A stretch of DNA of 64,000 nucleotides, from the NCBI GenBank assembly GCA_963720785.1, contig CAVRGQ010000008.1, positions 372,001 to 436,000 on the forward strand, in the 5' to 3' direction. This DNA comes from CAVRGQ01 sp963720785. GTDB lineage: Bacteria; Actinomycetota; Acidimicrobiia; IMCC26256; DASPTH01. Shown one piece after another: positions 1 through 8,275 of the stretch. The notes beneath the pieces are model-generated. The model worked only from the letters and a program-made list of their open reading frames with translations. It searched no databases and was not told the origin of the DNA. The position numbers were made by a program, and so were the translations under genes. Each line of letters begins with the position of its first letter. Position 1 is the stretch's first letter.

Positions 1-1897
1 CTGGCCGTCACCTTCACCCGGAAGGCCGCGGGCGAGCTGCGCACCCGCCTCGCCAAGCTCGGCGTGCCCAGCGCGAGCGGTCTCACCGCCGGCACCTTCC
101 ACGCCATCGCCCTCGCGCAGCTACGCCGCCGCGCCGCCGACCAGGGCCGCCAGATGCCCACGCTGCTCGAGCGCAAGGTGCGCATCCTCGTGCCGATCGT
201 CGGGGGGCGGGGCCGCGAGGCCGGTCTCGCGGCCCAGGAGCTGGCGTCGGAGATCGAGTGGGCGAAGGCCCGCCTGGTGGGCCCCAACGACTACGAGCGG
301 GCGATCACCGTCGCGGCCCGCACTCCCCCGCGCCCGGCGGCCGAGGTGGCCGGGATCTTCGCCGCCTACGAGAAGGAGAAGCGTCGCCGCGGCCTCGCCG
401 ACTTCGACGACCTCATCTCCGGGTGCGCCAACGCGATGGCGAAGGATGCCGAGTTCGCCGCCGCGCAGCGCTGGCGGTTCCGGCACCTCTTCGTCGACGA
501 GTTCCAGGACGCCAGCCCCGCGCAGCTCAAGCTGTTGCGCTCCTGGCTCGGCGACCGCGCCGAGCTCACCGCCGTGGGCGACCCCGACCAGGCGATCTAC
601 GCGTTCGCCGGCGCCGACGCCGGCTATCTCGAACGCTTCACCGCACACTTCCCTGCCGACCGCTACCCCGGCGTGGGTGTCGTGCGGCTCGGCAGCAACT
701 ACCGCTCCTCGCCGCAGATCGTGGTGGCGTCCACCGCGGTGCTCGAAGGTCGCCGCGTGCCCGCGCGCACCGAGCGCCGACGGACCGCCGCCCACGATCA
801 CCGAGTACGAGTCCGACAGCGCGGAGGCCCACTCCATTGCACGGTCGTTGAAGCGCGCGCAAGGCCCGTCGCAGCCGTGGTCGCGCATGGCCATCCTTTA
901 CCGGGTCAACGCGCAGTCGGCACTGTTCGAGGAGGCGCTCGCACGCGCGGGGGTTCCCTTCCGCGTGCGCGGGGGTGGACGCTTCCTCGACCGCCCCGAG
1001 GTGAAGGTCGCGCTCGACGAGCTGCGCAAGGCCGCGCGCGAGGGGCCGGCGCGCACCTTCGCCGACCATCTCGCCGATCTCGTCACCGACGCCGACCACC
1101 TCTCCGAGGAGCGGCGCGAGCACGTCGACGCGCTGCTGCGGCTCGGCGAGGAGTACCTCGACTCCGAGGCCGGCCCCGGCACCGTCGAGGGCTACCTCAC
1201 GTTCCTGCAGGAGGCGTTGCGCGGCGACGACGGCAGCGAGGCCGCGGCCGCCGCGGCGAGCGGCAACCCGGGGAGCGCGAGCGGGGGCGGAGCGGTCGAG
1301 CTCCTCACCTTCCACCGGGCCAAGGGCCTCGAGTTCGACACGGTCTACGTCACCGGGCTCGAGCGCGGGCTGGTGCCCATCTCCCACGCCAAGACCGACG
1401 ACACGCTCGCCGAGGAGCAGCGCCTCCTCTACGTCGCGCTGAGCCGCGCCGAACGCGAGCTGCACCTCAGCTGGGCGAAGAAGCGCGCCGTGGGCGCGCG
1501 GCAGGCCAACCGCACGCCGAGCCCGTGGTTGGCGCGCATCGAGCGTGCGATCACCGGCGCCCCCGAACCGGAGCCCGGCCCCGACGCGCAGAGCAGCATG
1601 GCCAGCGCGCGCGACCGGCTCGGCCGAGCGAAGGGCGCGTCGAAGCGACCCCGCAGCTCGCCCGAGATCGACCCCGCCGACGCGCCGCTCTACGAGTCGC
1701 TCGTCGAGTGGCGCCTGCGCCAGTCCCGCGCCGCGAGCGCGCCGGCCTACGTGATCTTCGACAACGCCACCCTCGCGGCCATCGCGTCGGCGAAGCCACG
1801 CACCGCCGCGCAATTGCTCGACGTCCCGGGCATCGGCCCGGTGAAGGCCGAGCGCTACGGCGAGGCGGTGCTCGCGCTCGTCGGCGAGCACACCTGA
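1..1897 (+). CDS. UvrD/Rep-family superfamily 1 DNA helicase with C-terminal HRDC domain (5' end outside window; one frameshift)
   Basis: ATP-dependent 3'-5' DNA helicase of the UvrD/Rep type. The reading frame is open from base 1, so the Walker A part lies upstream. Seen in order: motif Ia (TFTRKAAGEL), motif II (FVDEFQDASP), motif III (VGDPDQAIYAFAGA) and motif IV (GSNYRSS). After a frame change near 775 come motif V (FHRAKGLEFDTVYV), motif VI (LLYVALSRAERE) and a C-terminal HRDC-like segment (LLDVPGIGPVKAERYGEAV), ending at TGA 1895-1897. The break sits in a GCGCCGACGG run, where one extra C or one missing CG restores the frame; all motifs are intact on both sides, so an assembly error is likely. 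The HRDC tail resembles actinobacterial UvrD2-type helicases (family knowledge); the exact subtype is an inference. Confidence 0.9.
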   Translation, partial: WPSPSPGRPRASCAPASPSSACPARAVSPPAPSTPSPSRSYAAAPPTRAARCPRCSSARCASSCRSSGGGAARPVSRPRSWRRRSSGRRPAWWAPTTTSGRSPSRPALPRARRPRWPGSSPPTRRRSVAAASPTSTTSSPGAPTRWRRMPSSPPRSAGGSGTSSSTSSRTPAPRSSSCCAPGSATAPSSPPWATPTRRSTRSPAPTPAISNASPHTSLPTATPAWVSCGSAATTAPRRRSWWRPPRCSKVAACPRAPSADGPPPTITEYESDSAEAHSIARSLKRAQGPSQPWSRMAILYRVNAQSALFEEALARAGVPFRVRGGGRFLDRPEVKVALDELRKAAREGPARTFADHLADLVTDADHLSEERREHVDALLRLGEEYLDSEAGPGTVEGYLTFLQEALRGDDGSEAAAAAASGNPGSASGGGAVELLTFHRAKGLEFDTVYVTGLERGLVPISHAKTDDTLAEEQRLLYVALSRAERELHLSWAKKRAVGARQANRTPSPWLARIERAITGAPEPEPGPDAQSSMASARDRLGRAKGASKRPRSSPEIDPADAPLYESLVEWRLRQSRAASAPAYVIFDNATLAAIASAKPRTAAQLLDVPGIGPVKAERYGEAVLALVGEHT

Positions 1898-1947
1898 GCC
1901 TTCCTCCGAGCTTCGGGTGGTGGACCGCCACATCGAGCGGTGTCCCG

Positions 1948-1953
1948 TAGCCT
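1948..1953 (+). promoter_or_regulatory. -10 box TAGCCT, leaderless promoter for the esterase
   Basis: TAGCCT ends 7 nt before GTG 1961, with no Shine-Dalgarno between. Fits the actinobacterial TANNNT -10 with transcription starting at or near the start codon. Confidence 0.55.
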
Positions 1954-1960
1954 GCCCGGC

Positions 1961-2887
1961 GTGAAGCGTCTCGTCCTCCTACTCGCGATCGTCGCCACCG
2001 TCGCCCAGCTCGGCGTGATTCCGACGGCCACCGCGGCCACCCCGTCCAAGACGTCGTCCACGTCGACGACCACCTCGACGACCGCGGCTCCGGCCGCGAC
2101 CACCGCAAACCGGCCGTACTCGGTGCACGTGCCGCCGAGCTACTCGCCCGACGTCGCCGCACCGCTGCTGCTGATCCTCCACGGCTACCGCGCGAACAGC
2201 CTGATCGAGTCGTTCTACTTGAACCTCACCCCCGCCACCGACGCCGCGGGGATGCTCACCGTCGCGCCCGACGGCACCAAGAACGCGCGCGGCAAGCAGT
2301 TCTGGAACGCGACCGACGCGTGCTGCAACGGACCGGGCGCGCAGGTCGACGACTCCGCGTACCTCGCCGCGATCATCAAGGAGGTCGAGGCGACGTACAA
2401 CGTCGATCGCAAGCGCATCTTCCTCGTCGGTCACAGCAACGGCGGCTTCATGGCCTACCGGATGGCGTGCGACCACGCCGACACGATCGCCGCGCTCGTG
2501 AGCCTCGCGGGTGCGACGTACGCGGACCCGCGCAAGTGCTCACCGTCGGTGCCCGTCGCCACGCTCGAGATCCACGGCACCGCCGACGACACCATTCCGT
2601 ACCGCGGCGGCAAGATCCTCGGGCACCGGTACCCCGGGGCGGTCGCCACCACGAAGATGTGGGCGAAGTACGACGGATGCCGCCTGGTGCCCGACGATCC
2701 CGAGCCCGCGCCCCACGACATCGTGGCGAACATGCCCCCGGCCGCGGTCACCGCCTACTCCGCCGGGTGCGCGGCCAACGGCCACGCCGAGTTGTGGACC
2801 CAGAAGGGCGGGGCCCACATCCCCAAGCTCAGCCCCACCTTCGGCGACCAGGTCGTCGGCTACCTGATGGCGCACCCCAAGCCGTAG
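1961..2887 (+). CDS. Secreted PHB-depolymerase / LpqC-like esterase
   Basis: 308-residue alpha/beta hydrolase of the poly(3-hydroxybutyrate) depolymerase/feruloyl esterase group. A signal peptide (VKRLVLLLAIVATVAQLG) is followed by a Ser/Thr/Ala linker at about residues 27-50, so it is exported. Catalytic elements seen: HGYRAN oxyanion-hole strand, nucleophile elbow GHSNGG at about residue 158, acid in HGTADDTIP and His in GGAHIPKL. The CCNG motif is typical of the family. GTG 1961 was chosen over GTG 1940 because the signal peptide begins there and the -10 box TAGCCT lies 7 nt upstream. Substrate is not determined: it could be a polyester, feruloyl ester or xylan acetyl ester. Confidence 0.85.
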   Translation: MKRLVLLLAIVATVAQLGVIPTATAATPSKTSSTSTTTSTTAAPAATTANRPYSVHVPPSYSPDVAAPLLLILHGYRANSLIESFYLNLTPATDAAGMLTVAPDGTKNARGKQFWNATDACCNGPGAQVDDSAYLAAIIKEVEATYNVDRKRIFLVGHSNGGFMAYRMACDHADTIAALVSLAGATYADPRKCSPSVPVATLEIHGTADDTIPYRGGKILGHRYPGAVATTKMWAKYDGCRLVPDDPEPAPHDIVANMPPAAVTAYSAGCAANGHAELWTQKGGAHIPKLSPTFGDQVVGYLMAHPKP

Positions 2888-2915
2888 CGCCGTCGCATCG
2901 CACGGCGGCGACATT

Positions 2916-2940
2916 GGTCCGCTTTGTCTGACTGACTGGC
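2916..2940 (+). promoter_or_regulatory. 25-bp element, copy 1, upstream of the Crp/Fnr regulator
   Basis: The sequence GGTCCGCTTTGTCTGA, then C, then TGACTGGC ends 3 bp before ATG 2944. It recurs with one mismatch (T for C) at 4165-4189 upstream of the cyclase. The core GTC-TGACT-GAC is an imperfect dyad. Probably a shared promoter or operator (inference). Confidence 0.6.
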
Positions 2941-2943
2941 GCA

Positions 2944-3606
2944 ATGACGTCTACGCCTGGAAGTTTTGCCGGTGGCTTCTCCGATTCGGAACGCGCAGAG
3001 TTGCTCGCGCTCGGACGCGAGCGCAGCTACCCGCGTAACGCGCGTGTGTTCACCGAGGGCGAGCTGAGTGACTTCGTCGTCCTGGTGGTCGACGGCCGCA
3101 TCAAGGTGTTGGCGTCCACCAGCGACGGTACCGAGGCTCTGCTGGGCATTCGCGCGCCCGGTGCGCTCGTGGGCGAGCTCGCGGCGTTCGATGGTGGTCC
3201 GCGTACGGCGAGCGCGATCGCGCTGGAGCCGCTCACCGTGCGCCTGATCTCGGCCGACGAGTTCCGCGCGTTCGTCGCGCACAGCCCGGGCGCCGCGCTC
3301 GAGCTCATCCGCATGTTGATGGGGCGACTGCGGGAAGGCGACCGGCGGCGTGTCGAGTTCGGCGCGTACGACGCCACATCCCGTGTCGCTCACCTCCTCT
3401 GCGATCTCGCGGCTGAGCACGCCCATCGCCCCGACGGCGCCATCGAGGTGCGGCTCGCGCAACACGAGCTCGCGGGGCTCGTCGGCACGTCGCGCGAGTC
3501 GGTGGCCCACGCCCTCGCGGTGCTGCACGACCGGAGGCTCGTGACCACCGGACGCGGCACCGTCACCATCGTCGACTCGGAGTCGCTGCGCACGTTCGTG
3601 TCCTGA
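2944..3606 (+). CDS. Crp/Fnr-family transcriptional regulator
   Basis: 220-residue regulator. The N-terminal cyclic-nucleotide-binding beta-roll includes a phosphate-binding cassette (GELAAFDGGPRTASA, about residues 78-92) in which the Glu and Arg-Thr that contact cAMP or cGMP in Crp proteins are present. The C-terminal winged helix contains an HTH (HELAGLVGTSRESVAHAL, about residues 176-193) with the Crp-type recognition helix TSRESV. It is the first gene of a cyclic-nucleotide island: a stand-alone cNMP-binding protein follows after 119 bp, then an adenylate/guanylate cyclase. A 25-bp element ending 3 bp before the ATG is repeated before the cyclase gene, suggesting common control. No Cys cluster for an Fnr-type Fe-S centre is present, so cNMP sensing is more likely. 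Confidence 0.9.
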   Translation: MTSTPGSFAGGFSDSERAELLALGRERSYPRNARVFTEGELSDFVVLVVDGRIKVLASTSDGTEALLGIRAPGALVGELAAFDGGPRTASAIALEPLTVRLISADEFRAFVAHSPGAALELIRMLMGRLREGDRRRVEFGAYDATSRVAHLLCDLAAEHAHRPDGAIEVRLAQHELAGLVGTSRESVAHALAVLHDRRLVTTGRGTVTIVDSESLRTFVS

Positions 3607-3651
3607 CCGGGCAACGGCTGCCCGGTGATGTGCCCGACGTCTCTGGGCTTG

Positions 3652-3689
3652 TGCGTCACGTGACGCAGACGGAACCCGGGTCAGACCTC
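3652..3689. repeat. Palindromic element (copy A): TGCGTCAC/GTGACGCA plus CGGGTCAGACCTC tail
   Basis: Perfect 16-bp palindrome at 3652-3667, then CGGGTCAGACCTC at 3677-3689. The same two modules with nearly the same gap occur at 54405-54467, and the palindromic arms recur at 30452-30494. Lies in the crp-to-cNMP-protein spacer. Not a canonical Crp box. Confidence 0.5.
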
Positions 3690-3725
3690 ATGCTGCGGAC
3701 AACGTTCACGACCAGGAGGTCGGCA

Positions 3726-4147
3726 ATGCCCCGCACCGGAACGCACCGCAACGGAACCATCGACGAGCAGCTCGCCCAGACGGACCTCTGCCGGGGGCTC
3801 ACCGCCGCCCAGCGCCGTGAGGTCGCCGACCACGCCACCTGGATGCAGATGCCTACAGGCACCGTCCTCACCCGCGAGGGCAAGGCCGGCGCCGAGTTCC
3901 TCATCGTGCTGGACGGATCGGTGGAGATCCAGGTCGCCGGTGTGCGGGTCGCCACCCGGGGCCCGGGCGAGGTCCTCGGTGAGATCTCGCTGCTCGAAGC
4001 CTGCGCCCGCACCGCGACCGCGGTCGCGACCATGCCGGTGACCGTGGGCGTGTTGTCGAAGCGCGACTTCTGGAACCTCCTCGGCAAGTGCCTGCGATGC
4101 AGGCGATGCTCATGGCGACCGCAACGGCTCGCATGTCGCCCGCCTGA
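3726..4147 (+). CDS. Stand-alone cyclic-nucleotide-binding domain protein (frameshift near the 3' end)
   Basis: About 140 residues consisting of a single cNMP-binding domain without a DNA-binding domain. The phosphate-binding cassette is GEISLLEACARTATAVA, with the Glu and Arg-Thr pair present. Start ATG 3726 is set by AGGAGG at 3714-3719. The frame breaks at 4092: inserting one C there (TGCCTGCG to TGCCCTGCG) gives the family-like end PAMQAMLMATATARMSPA and TGA 4145-4147; otherwise the frame runs to 4160 with an unrelated basic tail. It could act as a cAMP receptor or buffer, or as a subunit that couples the neighbouring cyclase to targets (inference). Sits between the Crp/Fnr gene and the cyclase on the same strand. 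Confidence 0.85.
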
Positions 4148-4164
4148 CGGGACCCCGTGACGCC

Positions 4165-4189
4165 GGTCCGCTTTGTCTGATTGACTGGC
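4165..4189 (+). promoter_or_regulatory. 25-bp element, copy 2, upstream of the cyclase
   Basis: 24 of 25 bases match the element at 2916-2940. It ends 31 bp before GTG 4221. Only these two copies were noticed in the window. Confidence 0.6.
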
Positions 4190-4220
4190 CTTCGGGCCCG
4201 GGCGATCAGAAGGGGTGGGA

Positions 4221-6994
4221 GTGGCGGAGTTGCCGTCGGGGACGGTGACGTTCCTGTTCACCGACATCGAGGGGTCGACCCGCCTCTGGGAGGAACACCC
4301 CGACGCGATGCGGTCGGCGCTGGCTCGTCACGACGACATCGTGCGCACCGCGATCGAGTCGCACGCCGGGTACGTCGTCAAGACGACCGGCGACGGCGCC
4401 CACGCGGCGTTCTCGGCCGCCGCCGACGCGGTCGATGCCGCCGTCGCTGCGCAACTCGCGCATCGAGCGAAGGCGTGGGCACGCCGCCGGATCCGTTCCG
4501 CGTGCGCATGGGGCTGCACACCGGGCCGGCGGAGCTGCGCGACGGCGACTACTTCGGCACCGCGGTCAACAGGGCGGCGCGGATCATGTCGATCGCCCAC
4601 GGCGGCCAGATCGTCGTGTCGGACGCGTACCGCCAGATGCTCGTGCGACACCGCCGTCGAGACCGTCGACCTCGGTGAGCACCGGCTCAAGGACCTCGGC
4701 CGACGCCGAACGCATCTTCCAGGTCGCGCACCCCGAGCTCCCGCGCGAGTTCCCGCCGCTGCGGTCCCTCGACGCGTACCCCGGCAACCTGCCGGCGCAG
4801 GTGACGTCGTTCGTCGGGCGGGAGGCGGAGCTCGCCGCGGTCGCCGGCCGCGCTGGACGCGGCGCGGCTGGTCACGCTCACCGGCGTCGGCGGGGTCGGC
4901 AAGACCCGGCTTGTCGCTGCAGGTCGCGGCCGAGGTGCTGCCGCGCTTCCCGCACGGGCGCGTGGTTCTGCGAGCTCGCGCCGCGGTCGACGACGACTCG
5001 CTGGTCCAGGTCGTGGCCACCGCGCTCGGGGTGACGTCCGCTGCCGGGCATGACGCTCGATCGCAGCATCGTCGAGTTCCTGCGGACCAAGGGCCAACTG
5101 CTCGTGCTCGACAACTGCGAGCACCTCCTCGACGAGGTCAGCCGGCTCGGCGGAGTCGATCCTGCGCGACTGCCCGGACGTGCGAATCCTGGCCTCGAGC
5201 CGGGAAGGCCTGGGCGTGCGGGCGAGCAGATCGTGGCGGTGCGGTCGCTCCCGATGCCCGGCGACCGGCGTCGACTTCGCGACGATCACGCCAGAACGAC
5301 GCCGTGCTCCTGTTCGTCGAACGCGCCGCGGCCGCACGCTCCGGGTTCACCCTCGAACCGGCGAACGCCGCCGCGGTCGTCGAGATCTGCCGCCGCCTCG
5401 ACGGCATCCCGCTCGCCATCGAGCTCGCCGCGTGCGCGCGTCTCGGCCATGAACCCGAGCGACATCGCGACGCGCATCGACGAACGGTTCCGGCTCCTCA
5501 CCGGTGGTCGCCGCAGCGGCATCGAACGTCACCAGACGCTGCGTGCCACCGTCGACTGGTCGTACTCACTGCTCGAGCCGACCGAGCAGACAGTGTTCGA
5601 CCGTCTCGGCGTGTTCGCAGGAGAGCTTCAGCGGTGCTGCCGCCGAAGCGGTCGTCGACCGGCGACGGCGTCGAGTCGTGGGACGTGCTCGACGCGCTCG
5701 CCGGCCTCGTCGCCAAGTCGATGATCGCCATCGACGACTCCGCCGAGGGCGAGGCCCGCTACCGGATGCTCGAGACGCTGCGCGCCTACGCACGCGAGCA
5801 ACTCGACGCCGCGGGCACGACGGATGACTGGCGCCGTCGACACGCCGAGCACTACACCGAGGTCGCCGAGCAGCTGGGGCCGGCGTTGATCGGCCCCAAC
5901 GAGTTCGCGGCCCGTCGTCGGTTCCGCACCGAGCTCGACAACCTCCGCGCCGCGGTCACCTGGGCCCTCGACGCCGACGACCCGGACGACCAGGAACTCG
6001 GAGTCCGGGTGATCACTGGGCTCGGATACGAAGTCACGATGGATCGACGCGCCGGCATCGGGGCCTGGGGCGAACATGCCATCGAACGGAACGCGCACCG
6101 CGAGGAGCCCTACCGCTCCGCCATCTTCGCCATCGCGGGAATGGACGCCGTCGCCCACGGAGAGTGGGAGCAGGCGGAGGCCTGGACCCAGATGGCATGC
6201 GCCGGCGGCATCTCCGTGCACGCGCCGGTTGCGATGCTGCCCTGGATCACTCAGGGGTCGCTCGATGTGCACCGAGGGCGCCAGGACGCGGCGACGCGGC
6301 TCATAGCCGAGGCATTTGCCGTGTTCGACACGGGCGGCGACGACTCCAGCGGTCGAACCTGCTCTCGGTGCGGGCGAACTATTTGCTGACCGCAGGCAAC
6401 GCGGTCGATGCCCTCGCGGATGCGCAGCGGTCGCTGCACCTGGCTCGACAACTCGGTAACCCGACCCAGCTCGCCATCGCCCTGGCGACGGCAGGTTGGG
6501 CGCTGCTCGTGCTCGGGCGGCTCGACGAAGCGTCGGCGGCCTTGGAGGAGAGCGTGGCCCTGACCCGAGCCGGGGCCAGCGACGTCATGTTCGGGCACGC
6601 CCTCGGCTACGTCGCGGGAATCCGGGGCTTCCTGGGTGATGCCCGTCAGTGCCTCGAGGGCTACGCAGATGCTGTGCGTCACTTCGTCGACTGCGGTGAC
6701 CGGTCCGGCCTCGGCGGAGCCCTGACGAACGGGGCCGAACCAATGGTGGCCATCGGAGAGCCGGCACTCGCAGTCGCGTTCTGCGCCATCGCTCAGGGAC
6801 TGGGCGTGGCGATTTTCGCGGGCGGAGCGAAGGCCACGACCGACCGAGTGTTCGCCGCAGCACGCGACGCCCTCGGGTCGAGCGCATACGACACGCTCAT
6901 CTCGAGCATCGAGTCGATGAACTATGACGAATCCATCTCGTACGTCCTCACGGAGCTCGACACGGCGATCGCGTCGTCGGTCAGTGCGGACTGA
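4221..6994 (+). CDS. Class III adenylate/guanylate cyclase fused to an AAA-type ATPase and TPR-like region (about 15 frameshifts)
   Basis: About 924 residues once frames are joined. Class III cyclase core: TFLFTDIEGSTRLWE with the metal Asp, KTTGDGAHAAF, RVRMGLHTGPAE, DYFGTAVNRAARI, LGEHRLKDL. Then a LuxR/AfsR-like NTPase: FVGREAELAAV, Walker A TGVGGVGKTRL, Walker B LLVLDNCEHLLDEV, SSREGLGV, DGIPLAIELA. The C-terminal 400 residues look helical/TPR-like (ADAQRSLHLARQLGN, LDEASAALEESVAL) and end in YDESISYVLTELD; no HTH is seen. The frame changes near 4460, 4670, 4697, 4853, 4907, 4968, 4993, 5038, 5153, 5222, 5273, 5291, 5437, 5628, 5660 and 6355. Conserved motifs are all preserved, so the breaks look recent or artefactual. 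GTG 4221 has AGAAGG upstream. M. tuberculosis has cyclases of this architecture (family knowledge). Confidence 0.8.
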
Positions 6995-7007
6995 CGCGCA
7001 TGGAGGA

Positions 7008-7551
7008 ATGAGCGGTCGGGCGAGGGCCGCGATCGGGCTGGTCGTCGTTGGAGTGCTCGTCGCGGATCGCGGCGACGTTCCTCCCTCGGCTCGAGGATCA
7101 CGCAACTCCGAAGTCGTACTCGGGGTGGGATCTCGTCTCCTACCGAGACTGGCACCCGGGCGGCGCGATCGACACGGGTCCCCACTGGGTCTTCCGCAGT
7201 AGTTGGTGCGAGTATCCGACGAGCACGGTCGTCACTGCGCTGCCGGTCGTCGCGGTCAGTGCGTTGATCGCGGCCGTGCTCTGCCTGCTCACGGTCGCGT
7301 GCTGGCGCGGGTGGCGCCGAACTGCAATCTGGAGTGCTGCGATCACGATCGTCGGAGGCGTGTCGCTGGCATTGCTCTGGCTCCGCAGTATCGCGAGCTT
7401 CGTCCACAACTGTCTCGGTCTCGCCATCGGGACGTGGTTCGAACTGGGTGCCGGACTCTTGGTGATCGTCGGCGGTTCACTTGTCCTCGTCGACGCCCGG
7501 AAGCTCGAGCGAGGCCACGGCGATCAGCTCCCTGCGACCGACCTCGGCTGA
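7008..7551 (+). CDS. Small four-helix membrane protein (one frameshift)
   Basis: Not recognised. About 180 residues after joining two frames. MSGRARAAIGLVVVGVL runs into VAIAATFLPRL if one G is removed near 7062, giving one uninterrupted N-terminal membrane helix. A 60-residue hydrophilic loop (SGWDLVSYRDWHPGG) follows, then three helices (VVTALPVVAVSALIAAVL, AAITIVGGVSLALLWL, FELGAGLLVIVGGSLVLV). ATG 7008 follows the cyclase stop by 13 bp and has GGAGG very close upstream, so it may be co-transcribed with the cyclase. A membrane partner of the cyclase is possible but is only suggested by position. Confidence 0.6.
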
Positions 7552-7675
7552 ACGCACGCACCGAGGCGATCACGTACGACGACTCCGTCGCGCACATCCT
7601 CGCCGTCCTCGACACCGCGGATCGCGTCGTCGATCAGTTCCGACCGACATTCACGACACGCGACCGCGTCGACCG
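7552..7675 (+). pseudogene. Remnant of a second cyclase-type C-terminal tail
   Basis: Between the membrane protein and mazF, one frame reads ARTEAITYDDSVAHILAVLD. This resembles the last residues of the cyclase at 4221-6994 (ESMNYDESISYVLTELD). No start or cyclase domain precedes it, so I read it as the 3' relic of a lost paralogue. Confidence 0.4.
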
Positions 7676-7988
7676 TCAGCAGGCGGTGGCGACGTGGAGC
7701 GCGTCGCAGACCAGCGCGCATCCGTTCGGGATCGAGTTGCGTGATCCGCTCGGTGCAGAGCGACTTGCGGATCATGGTGATGTTGTCGAGCGCCAACGCA
7801 CAGTGGACGGGCATCCCGTGCGACTCGTCGAGCTCCACTTCGGTGGGGATCCCCCGCACCGTGCGGGTGGCGGGCGCGGCGATGATCTGCTCGAGCAGGG
7901 GGATCGCGGCGTCGCGGGTGAGCACGACGAACGGGCGCCGGCCGTGGTCGGGGTGCTCGTACCACCACACCTCGCCGCGGGCTACCAC
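7676..7988 (-). CDS. MazF/PemK-type toxin (endoribonuclease), frameshift near the C-terminus
   Basis: About 103 residues. N-terminal VVARGEVWWYEHPDHGRRPF and the following VVLTRDAAI match the MazF/PemK start (GEV-W-x8-12-RP-V), then TRTVRGIPTEVELD and CALALDNITMI, where the family has its beta-barrel core. Enzymes of this family cut mRNA or rRNA at short sequences. The frame breaks near 7718; joining gives the usual ending PERMRAVCDALHVATAC and TGA at 7676-7678. GTG 7988 overlaps the last codons of the antitoxin gene (GTGGTAG), the classical coupled arrangement. Only about 13 terminal residues depend on the frame correction. Confidence 0.85.
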
Positions 7989-8260
7989 TGGTCGAACCCG
8001 GCGGCACGCTCGTCGGCGTCGAGCCGGGCGAGCACGTCGGTGGTAGCCGCCTCTCCCCACTCGTCGAGCACCACGGGCGGAACACGCGTGTAGCCCTCGA
8101 CGATCTGGCGGTCGATCTCGGCCTCCCGCTCGTCGCGCAACGCCTCCTCGAGCAGTTCACGGATCAACGCCGAACGGGACAGACCGCGCCGCCCCGCCTC
8201 CCGGTCGAGCAGTTCCACCAGGTCGTCGGAAAGCTGTACGAGCGTCTGGATCCGGGCCAT
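7982..8260 (-). CDS. Ribbon-helix-helix antitoxin for MazF
   Basis: 92 residues. The N-terminal half (ARIQTLVQLSDDLVELLD, then GLSRSALIRELLEEAL) is a CopG/MetJ-like ribbon-helix-helix DNA-binding dimer. The acidic C-terminal half (VVLDEWGEAATTDVLARLD) would be the toxin-binding tail. ATG 8260 was chosen over ATG 8266 because a TACCAT -10 box ends 6 nt before it, matching the leaderless pattern of this genome. The stop overlaps the toxin start. The operon is expected to be repressed by the complex binding at its own promoter (family knowledge). Confidence 0.85.
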   Translation of the reverse strand: MARIQTLVQLSDDLVELLDREAGRRGLSRSALIRELLEEALRDEREAEIDRQIVEGYTRVPPVVLDEWGEAATTDVLARLDADERAAGFDQW

Positions 8261-8266
8261 GACCAT

Positions 8267-8272
8267 ATGGTA
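8267..8272 (-). promoter_or_regulatory. -10 box TACCAT for the toxin-antitoxin operon
   Basis: On the minus strand TACCAT ends 6 nt before ATG 8260. It lies just below the stop of the nuclease gene on the same strand. Confidence 0.5.
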
Positions 8273-8275
8273 CCC

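Noticed and set aside
3652..3667. TGCGTCACGTGACGCA as a Crp operator
   Set aside because: Does not match TGTGA-N6-TCACA, and related arms occur elsewhere as hairpins with loops, so a repeat element fits better.
4221..6994. Programmed ribosomal frameshifting in the cyclase
   Set aside because: Far too many shifts in both directions, without slippery heptamers or consistent signals.
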